Assembly (NCBI GenBank): GCA_046154185.1
Contig: JBJXGE010000031.1
Location: 1 to 35,926 of the forward strand
Length of the DNA: 35,926 nucleotides
DNA from: JBJXGE01 sp046154185
GTDB lineage: Bacteria > Planctomycetota > UBA8108 > UBA1146 > JAJFFE01
Reading direction: 5' to 3'
Every line of letters starts with the position of its first letter. Within the stretch, counting starts at the first letter, position 1. This document shows, one piece after another, positions 23,800-33,045 of the stretch. Under the pieces are notes generated by a model, which searched no databases, was not told the DNA's origin, and saw only the letters and a program-made list of their open reading frames with translations. The position numbers were made by a program, and so were the translations under genes.

Positions 23800-24998
23800 C
23801 GCACGGAGGACCGCGCCATGCGCGTGTCTCTTAGCGTTCCGCTTCGCGATTGCTGCTCGCGCGGTGCGAGTCGATCGGCGAGCACGACGTCGGCGACCTC
23901 GCGCGCACGCGCAACGGGATTCAAATCGCCGCGATTTGCCAGACACGCGATCGTCAGTCGCTCGCTCGGAAAGCGCAGCAACGCGGCGCGGTAGCCGGCC
24001 CAGGCGCCACCGTGAGAGATCGTCACGAGACCGCGATAGCTCCCGTGCACAAGCCCCCAGCCGTAGGCGATTGCGCTGCCATCACCGAGCTGACCGCGTT
24101 CGCCCATGAGCGCGAGCCAGCGCGGACCACCGACTTCGCCGGTTTGGAAGTTGCGATCCCAGTGAGCCAGGTCCTCAACGGTCGTCATAACCGCGCCGTC
24201 GCCGACCTGTTCCCAGTCCGACATGTCGATGCCGATGCGATTCTCGGCGCGCGGGGAATAGCCTGTCGCGCGCGCGGGCACGACCAACCGGTGGTCGTCG
24301 TGAAAGTGCGTGTGCCGCATCCCGAGCGGCGCAAAAAACCGCTCGTCGGCGAAACGCGCGAGCGACACGCCGCTCACGCGGGCGACGATGAGTCCCAACA
24401 AGAAGTATCCGGAGTTCGAGTACTCGTGTTGCGCGCCCGGTGTAAACGCGAGCACGCGCATCCGCGCAATGGCATCGAGCGCTTGCTCGAGCGTCGTGTA
24501 GTCCGCGATCTGGACGCCCTTCAGCGCGAGGAGGCTCGTGTAGTCGTGTAGTCCACTCGTGTGATGGAGCAAGTGCCGCACCGTGATCGGCGCATCGTAT
24601 TCCGGCAATTCCGGCACATACCGGCGAATGTCGTCGTCGATTGCAAGCTTGCCTTCGGCAACGAGGAGCGCAACGCACCCCGCCGTGAATTGCTTGGACA
24701 CCGACCCGAGATCGAACACCGTCCGCGGCGTATTGGGGATGTCGTGCTCGAGATTCGCGGCGCCAAATCCCTGCGCGTAAACGAGCGCGCCATCCCGGTA
24801 GACGCCGACGGCGCAGCCGGGCGTCGTCGCCGCACTCCACTGCGCAAAGATCGCCGCGATCGCGCTTCGGTGCTCCGCCGACAATTCCTGAACGGTCGCT
24901 TCGGCAGTCGAATTCGCTGCCGGCAAAGTGCAAGACGTCACGACCGCGCACATCGCGACCAAAAGGCCCGACCGTAACCAATTACCCGAAAGCGCCAT
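23796..24998 (-). CDS. Beta-lactamase-fold serine hydrolase, lipoprotein
   Basis: The 400-residue product has a signal peptide ending in a lipobox VTSC (Cys23), so it is probably anchored to a membrane. The class C/penicillin-binding-protein motifs are present: SVSK (Ser99, Lys102), YSN (193-195), and HGGAWAG near 329 in place of KTG. This places it in the beta-lactamase-related/D-Ala-D-Ala carboxypeptidase and esterase EstB family. D-aminopeptidase or D-peptidase activity fits the neighbouring D-acylase and epimerase genes, but that is inference. It lies 12 bases after the deacylase and overlaps gluQ by four bases. Confidence 0.82.
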   Translation of the reverse strand: MALSGNWLRSGLLVAMCAVVTSCTLPAANSTAEATVQELSAEHRSAIAAIFAQWSAATTPGCAVGVYRDGALVYAQGFGAANLEHDIPNTPRTVFDLGSVSKQFTAGCVALLVAEGKLAIDDDIRRYVPELPEYDAPITVRHLLHHTSGLHDYTSLLALKGVQIADYTTLEQALDAIARMRVLAFTPGAQHEYSNSGYFLLGLIVARVSGVSLARFADERFFAPLGMRHTHFHDDHRLVVPARATGYSPRAENRIGIDMSDWEQVGDGAVMTTVEDLAHWDRNFQTGEVGGPRWLALMGERGQLGDGSAIAYGWGLVHGSYRGLVTISHGGAWAGYRAALLRFPSERLTIACLANRGDLNPVARAREVADVVLADRLAPREQQSRSGTLRDTRMARSSVR

Positions 24999-25010
24999 GA
25001 GCCGACCCTC

Positions 25011-26627
25011 CTACGGCGTGAGCACTCGTCCCGGCCGCGCGCCGGTGTGGCGGCCGTTATCGACGACCGCGACGCCGTTGACGAACACTTGAGAAATCCC
25101 GACCGGCGCGCCACGCGGCGCTTCGAAGGTCGCGGTATCCGCGATGGTGTCGGCGTTGAACACGACCAAGTCCGCTTTCTTGCCGCGCGCGACGCGGCCA
25201 CGATCGGCGAAGCCGGCTTGGTCGGCCGGCATCGATGTCATTTTGCGAATCGCGGTTTCGAGACTGAAGAGCCGCTCGGTCCGACAGTAGCGACCGAGCA
25301 CGCGCGCGAACGTGCCGAAGCTGCGCGGGTGCGGGCGACTCGTGCCAGCGTCATCTGCTTGCATCATCGCCAGGCTGCTGCCATCCGACGCGATCATCAC
25401 GAGCGGATGCGCGAGCACGCGCGCGACATTTTCCTCGGACATCGCATGGCCGATGTAGCTCGCGCGACCGCCGCCACTCTCGACCAATCGCAAGAGCGCT
25501 TCGCCCGGTTCCACGTTGAGCTCCTTCGAGATCGCCGCGAGATCCCGGCCGACAAACGCTTGGTGCTCGTTGCCGCCGATACTCGAAAGCACCATGCGAT
25601 CGAAGCCACCCGGATCGTTCGCGATCGCCCCCGGCAATTCCTTCAAGAGGCGTGCGCGCACCGTCGCATCGCCGAGTCGACGCAGCATCGCCGCGGTCCC
25701 GTCCTCGAGCACGTCGGCGGGAAAGTAAATGCTGAGGCTCGTGTGATACGCCGTGTACGGATAGGCGTCGGCCAACACGTCGGTGCCGGCGCGACGCGCA
25801 TCTTCGATCAGTTTGAGCGCCGGATCTTGGAGCGGCCAGCTCGGCTTCCCGGCGGTCTTCAAGTGCGACACTTGCACGCGCACGCCGGTCCGGCGTCCCA
25901 CATCGAGCGCCTCGGTGACCGCAGCGAGCAGCTCCAGCACTTCGTTGCGAAGGTGCGAGGCGTAGAGTCCGCCGCGCCGCGCCACGACGCGCGCGAGCGC
26001 TTCGATCTCGGCGCTATCCGCGAAGCGCCCGGGCGCATACTCGAGACCCGTCGAGAGTCCGATCGCGCCATCGTCGAGCGCCACGTCGAGCAACTGTTCC
26101 ATGCGGAGTTGCTCGTCGCTCGTGACGCGGCGATTCGAATGCGCGCCCGCGAGTTCGCGCAGCGTGCCGTGCCCGATCAACAGCGCCTGATTGACGGACA
26201 ATCCGCTCGCTCGCAGGCGTCCGAAATAGGCGGCGACGCCGTCCGTCGCCTCGGCGCCGGGCGCCGCCGAACCACCGCAATTGCCGGTGATCTCCGTCGT
26301 GCAGCCCTGTAGCACGCGACTCTCCGCGCACGGGTTCTGCTCGATCGAGCTATCGGAATGCGTGTGGATATCGATGAAGCCGGGCGCGATGGCAAGCCCG
26401 CTCGCGTCGACCCACTTGCGGGCGCGACTCCGCGCGATACCGTTCGCGAGCGCGACGATCTTGTCGCCGCGGATGCCGACGTCGGCGCGAAAGGACGGTG
26501 CGCCCGTGCCATCCAACACGCGGCCGCCGCCAATGACGACATCGAACTCCGTCTCGACCTCGACTTGCGCCAGGATCGCCGTCACGAGACCCGCCGCGCC
26601 ACGCTTCAGAAAGGTCCTGCGATGCAT
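25011..26627 (-). CDS. N-acyl-D-amino-acid deacylase (D-aminoacylase)
   Basis: The 538-residue product is an amidohydrolase: metal motif DIHTHSD (His88, His90), GNCGGSAAP with a likely metal-bridging Cys117, DGAIGLSTGLEYAPG, YASHLRNE and VQVSHLKTAGK with the later His/Lys ligands, and MIASDGSSLA with the catalytic Asp. D-aminoacylases remove N-acyl groups from D-amino acids. The N-terminus MHRRTFLKRGAAGLV looks like a twin-arginine signal (RRTFLK), suggesting export after folding. It lies ten bases after the epimerase gene. Confidence 0.9.
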   Translation of the reverse strand: MHRRTFLKRGAAGLVTAILAQVEVETEFDVVIGGGRVLDGTGAPSFRADVGIRGDKIVALANGIARSRARKWVDASGLAIAPGFIDIHTHSDSSIEQNPCAESRVLQGCTTEITGNCGGSAAPGAEATDGVAAYFGRLRASGLSVNQALLIGHGTLRELAGAHSNRRVTSDEQLRMEQLLDVALDDGAIGLSTGLEYAPGRFADSAEIEALARVVARRGGLYASHLRNEVLELLAAVTEALDVGRRTGVRVQVSHLKTAGKPSWPLQDPALKLIEDARRAGTDVLADAYPYTAYHTSLSIYFPADVLEDGTAAMLRRLGDATVRARLLKELPGAIANDPGGFDRMVLSSIGGNEHQAFVGRDLAAISKELNVEPGEALLRLVESGGGRASYIGHAMSEENVARVLAHPLVMIASDGSSLAMMQADDAGTSRPHPRSFGTFARVLGRYCRTERLFSLETAIRKMTSMPADQAGFADRGRVARGKKADLVVFNADTIADTATFEAPRGAPVGISQVFVNGVAVVDNGRHTGARPGRVLTP

Positions 26628-26637
26628 GCGTGCCCTC

Positions 26638-27717
26638 TCACCGGAATTCTGACTTCAAATGCACTCCGAGGCCGGGTTCGTCGGTGAGTTCAAGAATTCC
26701 GTTCGCCACCGTGAAGCCGCCGTGGGCGACATCTTCGACGAGATCGAAGCTGCCGTCGAGATCGAGAAAGCGCGTGGCCGGTGACGCGTAAGCCGCGGCG
26801 AGCGCCGCCGCGATGCTGATCACGCTCTCGTCATTCGAACCCCACATGAGTCCAAGACCCGCCGTTTGCGCCCTGCTCGCCATCCGCAGCGCTGGCGCGA
26901 GACCGCCGGTTTTCATCAGTTTTAAGTTCCAGACACCGAAGGGCTGGGGCGGCGTAATCAACGACGCGACATCCGCCTCGGAGATCACGCTCTCGTCCGC
27001 CGCGAGAGCGGCACGCACGCCGGCGTCCAGCGCGCGCAGCGTTCCGTCCGCGCCGCGCGCGAGCGGTTGCTCGCAGAGCTCGATCGCAAGCGAGCGTGTC
27101 GCGGCTAAGTAATGCGTGAGATCGACCGCGCTATAACCGGCGTTGGGATCGGTGCGAAGTCGCACGTCGGCGCCGACGGCCGCGCGGATGCGATGCAGAC
27201 GATCGACATCTTCATCGACGGAGCGGCCGAGTTTGATCTTCAAAACGTGAAAGCCCGCGGCGACCGCGACGCGCGCCCGCTCGACGGCTCTTTCGGCCGG
27301 CAAGATCCCGATCGTCACGGAAGTCGGCAGCGCCGTGTGCACGCGGCCGAAGAGTTCGACGAGCGGAATCCCGCGCTGTCGCGCGACGAGATCGTGGAGC
27401 GCGATGTCGAGCGCGGCGCGCGCGGCCGGTGTTGCAACGAGCGCGCGTCCGAGTTCGACGAGGAGCGCGGGCAGCGCCGCGATATCAGCGCCGACCAGGA
27501 TCGCAGACCCGATCGACCGCAGCGCCGCTTCGCACTGCGTCGCAGTTTCGCCGGTGACTTCCGGCGCGGGCGCGGCGCTGCCGAGGCCGACCTCGCCGCG
27601 CTCGGTGCGCACTACGACGGTGAAAATTTCCGCGCGATCGTAGTCGCCCGAACTCAGCGCATACGCCTCGCGCAGTGGTATCGAATGGCGCGTCATCTCG
27701 ACGGCGCGGATCTTCAC
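26638..27717 (-). CDS. Enolase-superfamily epimerase (DgcA or dipeptide epimerase type)
   Basis: The 359-residue product has the muconate-lactonizing-type barrel: an N-terminal capping domain, LKIKLG with the acid/base Lys, RTDPNAGY with the first metal Asp, IELCEQP with Glu, AADESV with Asp and LKLMKTGG with the second Lys. These residues fit L-Ala-D/L-Glu epimerases and DgcA, which interconverts N-acetyl-D- and N-acetyl-L-glutamate. The GTG at 27717 overlaps the stop of the DUF1611 gene by four bases and is preferred to GTG 27732. The DUF1611 neighbour favours the DgcA reading. The exact substrate is not set by sequence alone. Confidence 0.85.
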   Translation of the reverse strand: MKIRAVEMTRHSIPLREAYALSSGDYDRAEIFTVVVRTERGEVGLGSAAPAPEVTGETATQCEAALRSIGSAILVGADIAALPALLVELGRALVATPAARAALDIALHDLVARQRGIPLVELFGRVHTALPTSVTIGILPAERAVERARVAVAAGFHVLKIKLGRSVDEDVDRLHRIRAAVGADVRLRTDPNAGYSAVDLTHYLAATRSLAIELCEQPLARGADGTLRALDAGVRAALAADESVISEADVASLITPPQPFGVWNLKLMKTGGLAPALRMASRAQTAGLGLMWGSNDESVISIAAALAAAYASPATRFLDLDGSFDLVEDVAHGGFTVANGILELTDEPGLGVHLKSEFR

Positions 27718-28769
27718 CGCTTTGCCTCGCACAGGGCCGAGAGCGCCGGCACGATGGCCGCGACGCCTTCTTCGAGCGGAAGCAGTACCGGAAGTCCCGT
27801 CGATGCCGCGATGCGGTCGCGCGCTCGTCGCAGTTCGTCGGCGGCGAGCCCGTGCGCATTCAGCGTGATGGCGAGAACTCGCGCGCCGTAGTGCCCAAGG
27901 AGCGCGATCTCATCCTCGAGCGGCGGGATGCGAATCCCGACGTGCTCGAAATCCTCGAAGTACTCGCGCCCGGGCGCATGTTGCAGCACGACGGTCCGCG
28001 CACCGGTCGAGAGTACGAGTTCAGCGCCGCAGGGTCCGGCCGGATTGCGGAGCGCCGATTGTCCCTCGATGAAGATAATGTCGGGCGTCGCAGCGCGCGC
28101 GCACTCCAGCACCGCATGCTCGAGTTCGCCAGCGACGAAGTCGTTCGCGGTCGCGTCGAGCACGAAACCGAAACGATGACCCTGCAGCCAGCCGGTTTGG
28201 CCGGTGTAGATCATCTCCGCGCGCAGTCCGGCTGCCCGCGCCGCCGCGACGAGTAGCGTGCACGTCGTACGTTTCCCGAGCGCGCAGTCGGTGCCGAGCA
28301 CGGCGACGCGCGGAATCTCGAGCGCGAGCGCCGCGCCCGTCCAGAAGTGGAGTTCACGCCGCGGGCGCATCCGGCGCACGTCGATCAGTTGCGCTCCGCT
28401 CGCCGCCGCGGCGCTGACGAGCTCTGGATCGTCGGCGAGCTGCTCGTGGAGTCCGCTGACGAGCGTCAGGCCGGCTTGCGCGGCGGTCCGGAGCGTCGTG
28501 CGCATTTCGGGCGGCAGCCACCCGCCCGAAGTCGCAACGCCCACGACGAGAACTTCGGGACGCGCCGCTCTGCTCGCGGTCTCGAAATCCGCAAAGACCG
28601 GGATCCCGCGGTGTCGCCCATCGAGCACCTCGCCCGCGTCGCGCCCGGCGTGCAGCGCATCGATCACGCCGACGACTCGATAGCGCGATGGACCGCGAAT
28701 CAGGCCGTGCGCTGTCTTGGCGTCCGGCCGGTGCAACAGTCCGTTCGTCAGCAACACTGCGGTTTTCAC
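27714..28769 (-). CDS. DUF1611 family P-loop protein, DgcN-like
   Basis: The 351-residue product has an N-terminal Rossmann-like half (GVIDALHAGRDAGEVLDG, VVGVATSGGWLP) and a C-terminal P-loop half with GTDCALGKRTT, the Walker A of DUF1611, followed by TGQTGWLQG, FIEGQSALRNPAG and LQHAPGREYF. DUF1611 proteins include DgcN, a D-glutamate N-acetyltransferase of marine bacteria, which works with DgcA. Here it lies directly before the epimerase with a 4-base overlap. Confidence in the family is high, in the acetyltransferase activity moderate. It is the first gene of the block. Confidence 0.85.
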   Translation of the reverse strand: MKTAVLLTNGLLHRPDAKTAHGLIRGPSRYRVVGVIDALHAGRDAGEVLDGRHRGIPVFADFETASRAARPEVLVVGVATSGGWLPPEMRTTLRTAAQAGLTLVSGLHEQLADDPELVSAAAASGAQLIDVRRMRPRRELHFWTGAALALEIPRVAVLGTDCALGKRTTCTLLVAAARAAGLRAEMIYTGQTGWLQGHRFGFVLDATANDFVAGELEHAVLECARAATPDIIFIEGQSALRNPAGPCGAELVLSTGARTVVLQHAPGREYFEDFEHVGIRIPPLEDEIALLGHYGARVLAITLNAHGLAADELRRARDRIAASTGLPVLLPLEEGVAAIVPALSALCEAKR

Positions 28770-28839
28770 GGCGCCATGATACGCGGTTCGCCGCGCGAGT
28801 CACCGCCCCGTGAGGCTGCACTCGCTGCATTCAAAAAAA

Positions 28840-28882
28840 ATTCGCGGGGCGGCTCGACCCATCGGTCGGACGCGCCCCGCGA
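28840..28882 (-). terminator. Rho-independent terminator of the metalloprotease gene
   Basis: On the minus strand, a perfect 9-bp stem (CGCGGGGCG / CGCCCCGCG, 10 bp with the flanking A-T pair) is followed by a run of eight T within two bases. It lies about 45 bases after the metalloprotease stop at 28928. Confidence 0.9.
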
Positions 28883-28927
28883 TTTGTCAGAGAGGCCTCG
28901 CCGTCTTGGCCTCCCCACCAGAGCCCT

Positions 28928-31726
28928 CTAACGGACCTGCGTACCGATCACCAACTGCGCGTCGAGCGCGCGTTGGATCCGTAGCTCGCAGTCCTTCAAA
29001 TGCGCCATCGTGTATTCGTCGTAGTTCGCCCGATTCTGCTCGAGCGACTTGCCGACACTCTCCGCCAGGTTGCGGAGCGACATGCGCGCCAAACTCGAAA
29101 TCGACTTGAAGGCGGCGGCACTCGAGCGCCCCGTCAGGCTGAGATCGATGAGTCGTTCCACGTGCTCGCGCTGCAAATTGCGCCGCAGGCTCGTGATCAT
29201 CGGCTGGCGGGCACTGTGCTTCCGCGAGCCGTTTTCACTCAGCTCACCCCAAATCGCTTTATGCACACTCTCGAGCACCTCCGGCAACGTCACCGCGTCC
29301 TTGTCGCCCTCGAGCTGCGTTTCGTTGTCGTAGACACGGCGCAACGTGGTCGGGTTCATGATCATCGTCAATGCCATCGACTGGATTCCCATCACTCGGT
29401 CGTGGACCGGGTACGTGGAATCTTCGCCGATCATGGCGATGCCGCCGCCGTCGTACCACTTGTCGACCGACATGTGCCGCAGCAGTTCCGGAGTCAAGCC
29501 GAATGACTGATCACGAAACGCGTGATCGATCACGTATTTGAGCGCCGCGCGCTGCGTCTCGGCCGGCACCGGCTCGATCGGGCCTTTGCCGTTCGGATCG
29601 CCCTTCTTCTCTTTGCTCACAAACGCGCCGCCGATCCAGTTCGCCATCATGCTCAGGTTGCGAACTTGCAGATTGAGCGTCAGGTCGTAACCGTTCCGCG
29701 CTTTGGCCCAGCTTTCGTTGTTCTTGACGAAGCGCTCGAGTAAGCGCTCGCGCAAGTACGTCACGAGTGCCGTCACGTCGCGGCAGTAATCGATCGGATT
29801 GGCGCTGAAGTCGTAGCGGCGCGCGAGCGGGTCCGGCCCCATGGTGTCTTCGTCGGTCGCGTAGCGGTGCGCCGGCTCGGTGCAACGCGCGAGCACGGGC
29901 TGCAGATCGTCCGCGAACGAGTAACCGTACTCAATCGCCCAGAAGTCGTAGGCGCCGATGTCGATCATCGTGTAGTCGCCCTGCAGCTCGCCTTCCTTCA
30001 CGTAGACGTTGATGGGGTTATAGTCCATGACCGACGCACCGTACGGCGCTTTGCCCTTGAGCTTGGCGCTGTTGACCTCGGCCAGTGTGTGCAATGCGGA
30101 AGCTTTGAAGTTGTGGCGCAAACCGAGCGTGTGCCCGACTTCGTGCGCGACGAGATCGGCCAGCATGGGACCGATGAACTTCGCCGGCATGCCGTCGAGC
30201 AGGTCTTCCTTTTCGCACTCGGCCTCACCGTCCTTGCTCTTCTCCGCGGCTTTATCGGCCTCCGGGAGAATCGCGTAGAACATGTGGATCTTGGCGAGAT
30301 CGAGCGACTTGCCTGCTGCGGCCATGCACAGCCCGTTGACCTGGCTGTGGCGGCCGACCAGGCCATCGAACTCGTCGTCGCCGAGCAGCGTACCATCGAC
30401 GAGACCAAGCGGGTGGCCGCCGAACGCGCTTGCGCTCGACTTCGCGATTTGCTCGCTGATCGCGCAGCGCTCGTGCGGCGAAGCCAACAAGAGTCGCGGG
30501 TCCCACTCCGGATGGTCGGCGAGCCACGCCAACGCGTCGGGACCGAATCCCTCCATGGCGGTCTGCGGCAACAAACGTACGAACTGGTAGTTAAACGTCC
30601 GGATCCAGCCGTCGGTCAGGATGATGTCGGCGTCCCGAATCTCGCCGGTCAGCGGGTGCACGCGCGACGGACCGATCGCGGTGCTGATGTCGTTGTTGAG
30701 CCAACGGATGAAATTGAAACGCACGTCTTCCGGGTCTTTGTCCATGTGCTGGCCCGTGCGCGCGTCTTGGTAGTAGACCTCGATGGCGTTGACGATGCCG
30801 ACCTTCTCGAACGCCTTGTTCCACATGAGCAGTCCATCGCGCACGAAGCGGCGATAGCGAATCGGCGTGGTGTGCTCGATGAAGAAGACAATCGGTCGCT
30901 TGGGCGGACTGAGCTTGAGCGCCGGATCGGCCTTCTCGAGATTCCAACGATTGATGAATCGCACCCAAGTCTTCTCGCCGTCGTATTGGCCGAGATCTTG
31001 GTACGCAGTCGTGAAGTAGCCGACGCGCTCGTCGGCCTTGCGCGGTTTGTAACCCGTGTCGTCCGGCATGTCGCTGAACGAGTAGTAAAGCGACTTGAGG
31101 CGGCCATCCTGCATCGGCAATTCGTACGCAACTTCGATGTTCTGCGGAAAGGCTTTCGCTTGCTTGATGCTGGCGAGGCGGCGATTCGCGCCGCGCACGC
31201 TCGGTCCGTAGAACTTCTCAGCTTCGCCGAGGAGTAACTCGTCGAGATCGATGACCGGACCATGCCCGATGCGCTGCGTCACGATCGGCACGTCCAAAAT
31301 GACGCGATCGGTGTAGAGGCGATCGACCGAGCTCTTTGACTCCTGATCGCCGTTGGAGCGAGTCCCGATGTCCGGCTCGACGAGTGCGAGCCGCTTGTCG
31401 AAGCGTTTCCAGTACACGTACATATCGCCGGCTTGCAGTCCGGCGAAGCGCTCGCCACTCGAGATAGTGAGAGCGATGAAGTACTTCTTGTTCTCGAAAT
31501 CGCGCGGGAGTTCGGCCAACATCTGGCCGTCCTTCTCGCGCGTGTAAACGGTGTAGAGACTCTGTGCACCGTCCGCGGTGGACACGACTTTCGTGTAGTC
31601 CTTCGTTACTTCCTCAAACGGCGGAAAATCTTTCGCCGGCTCTTGAGCCAAGGCGAGCTGGGCGCCCGCATTCCAGAGACCGGCGCTCAAAGCGAGCGCA
31701 AGTGACAGCCGAAAGACGCTACGCAT
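28928..31726 (-). CDS. Large secreted zinc metalloprotease (DUF5117/DUF4953 type)
   Basis: The 932-residue product has a signal peptide (RLSLALALSAGLW, cleavage near LAQ) and the long, well-known layout of DUF5117-DUF4953 zincins. The active site is HEVGHTLGLRH near residue 528, with the extended HExxHxxGxxH metal ligands, followed by NFKAS. GASVMDYNP downstream is the Met-turn-like segment. Members are common in Planctomycetota and Bacteroidota and probably degrade extracellular protein, but specificity is unknown. ATG 31726 is chosen because GAAGGA sits about seven bases upstream. It stands alone with its own terminator. Confidence 0.92.
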   Translation of the reverse strand: MRSVFRLSLALALSAGLWNAGAQLALAQEPAKDFPPFEEVTKDYTKVVSTADGAQSLYTVYTREKDGQMLAELPRDFENKKYFIALTISSGERFAGLQAGDMYVYWKRFDKRLALVEPDIGTRSNGDQESKSSVDRLYTDRVILDVPIVTQRIGHGPVIDLDELLLGEAEKFYGPSVRGANRRLASIKQAKAFPQNIEVAYELPMQDGRLKSLYYSFSDMPDDTGYKPRKADERVGYFTTAYQDLGQYDGEKTWVRFINRWNLEKADPALKLSPPKRPIVFFIEHTTPIRYRRFVRDGLLMWNKAFEKVGIVNAIEVYYQDARTGQHMDKDPEDVRFNFIRWLNNDISTAIGPSRVHPLTGEIRDADIILTDGWIRTFNYQFVRLLPQTAMEGFGPDALAWLADHPEWDPRLLLASPHERCAISEQIAKSSASAFGGHPLGLVDGTLLGDDEFDGLVGRHSQVNGLCMAAAGKSLDLAKIHMFYAILPEADKAAEKSKDGEAECEKEDLLDGMPAKFIGPMLADLVAHEVGHTLGLRHNFKASALHTLAEVNSAKLKGKAPYGASVMDYNPINVYVKEGELQGDYTMIDIGAYDFWAIEYGYSFADDLQPVLARCTEPAHRYATDEDTMGPDPLARRYDFSANPIDYCRDVTALVTYLRERLLERFVKNNESWAKARNGYDLTLNLQVRNLSMMANWIGGAFVSKEKKGDPNGKGPIEPVPAETQRAALKYVIDHAFRDQSFGLTPELLRHMSVDKWYDGGGIAMIGEDSTYPVHDRVMGIQSMALTMIMNPTTLRRVYDNETQLEGDKDAVTLPEVLESVHKAIWGELSENGSRKHSARQPMITSLRRNLQREHVERLIDLSLTGRSSAAAFKSISSLARMSLRNLAESVGKSLEQNRANYDEYTMAHLKDCELRIQRALDAQLVIGTQVR

Positions 31727-32016
31727 CGTTGTCCTTCCACGAATCATGGTCGAGAGAGGGATCTTTCGCGGCGCGCCGCTGGAGCGCCGTCGCCGCCGTA
31801 ACCTTAACTCCAGCGCGTAACACTACCTTGAGATCGTGCGAGGATCCACGGCCCAACCCTGCTCTGGGATGAAGCGCAGATGTCAGGTGGCCAGCGGGCT
31901 CGTGACCGCTACAAAGCGTCTCAGCCGCGGACGTCTCGCGTCGAAGATGAAACAATTGCCGCGGACCCATGCCCTCGCGTGGTCTCGCGCTCACGCCACG
32001 AAAGTCTTTGAACGCG

Positions 32017-33045
32017 ATGCACGAGCCGTCCGTGATCGACACCCTTCCGCCGACTGCCGAGCAGGCGGCGGCGACTTCGAACGCACTCGTTCGACACCTC
32101 GAACTCGAGCAGCGCCTCACGCCCGAACTCTATCGCCGACGCTTCCATCGCCAGGCGCACGAAGCGACGCGCTGCCTCGGCACGGGCGCCACGCTCCTCC
32201 ACCTGGAGAACGTCGAGTGGGTGCACGTGATCTTCTATCACTTGCTCCGCGCGTTGGGGTTGTATCGCTGGGGTGTTCGAAACGCGCGCGCGATCGATGT
32301 GCGCGAGCACGTCGTGCCGATGGCGCGCTTACCCGCCGCCTTTGATGGATATCGAATCTTGCAGCTCACGGATTTGCATCTCGATCTTGACCCGGCGTTG
32401 ATCGAGGTGCTCGCCGAACGGCTCGCGACCGTGGAATACGATGTGTGCGTGATTACGGGCGACTTTCGCGCGCACACATTCGGCGAGTGGGATTCGTGCT
32501 TGCGCGAGTGCGCGCGGCTCGTCCCGCACCTGCGCGGCGAAGTTTACGCCGTGCTCGGAAACCACGATGCGCTCGAGATGGTGCCGCCCCTCGAAGATCT
32601 CGGCATTCGCGTGCTACTCAACGAAGCGGTGCGCCTCGAGCGCGCGCCAGATGCGCTCTTTCTCGCCGGCATCGACGATAGCTATATCTATCAGACGCAC
32701 GACTTCGCGCCGCTCGCGCGCGTCATCCCGAACGACGCTGCCGCGGTGCTACTCTCGCACTCGCCCGAGCCCTACCGCGAAGCGGCAGCCGCCGGCTTCG
32801 AACTCATGATGTGCGGGCACACGCACGGCGGCCAAGTGTGCCTGCCCGGTGGCTTCGCGCTGTGGAAGAGTACGCGCTGTCCGCGTCGCATGGTCGCGGG
32901 CGCGTGGCGACACGGTGCGCTCCGCGGTTACACATCGCGCGGCACGGGAACGTGCGGCGTGCCCGTGCGCTTCTTCTGTCCGCCCGAGATCACCGTGCAC
33001 AAATTGCAGCGCGCTACTTCTTCGCCGGCGCCGGACGCTCGATGA
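32017..33045 (+). CDS. Calcineurin-like metallophosphoesterase
   Basis: The 342-residue product has the five metallophosphatase motifs: LQLTDLHLD, VITGDFR, VLGNHD, LLSHSPE, and CGHTHGGQ. This set suits the YkuE-type subfamily, whose activity is mostly unassigned. An N-terminal helical extension of about 100 residues precedes the domain, without a clear membrane helix. The start is uncertain: ATG 32017 or ATG 31969. Its last 32 bases overlap the 3' end of the converging cyclophilin gene. Confidence 0.85.
   Translation: MHEPSVIDTLPPTAEQAAATSNALVRHLELEQRLTPELYRRRFHRQAHEATRCLGTGATLLHLENVEWVHVIFYHLLRALGLYRWGVRNARAIDVREHVVPMARLPAAFDGYRILQLTDLHLDLDPALIEVLAERLATVEYDVCVITGDFRAHTFGEWDSCLRECARLVPHLRGEVYAVLGNHDALEMVPPLEDLGIRVLLNEAVRLERAPDALFLAGIDDSYIYQTHDFAPLARVIPNDAAAVLLSHSPEPYREAAAAGFELMMCGHTHGGQVCLPGGFALWKSTRCPRRMVAGAWRHGALRGYTSRGTGTCGVPVRFFCPPEITVHKLQRATSSPAPDAR

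Noticed and set aside
25047..26312. Long open frame opposite the D-aminoacylase gene
   Set aside because: Arg/His-rich composition with no motif; the minus-strand protein has all catalytic motifs.
29867..31237. Long open frame (456 codons) opposite the metalloprotease gene
   Set aside because: It is antisense to a gene with clear protease motifs, has no family similarity and is typical of high-GC codon bias.
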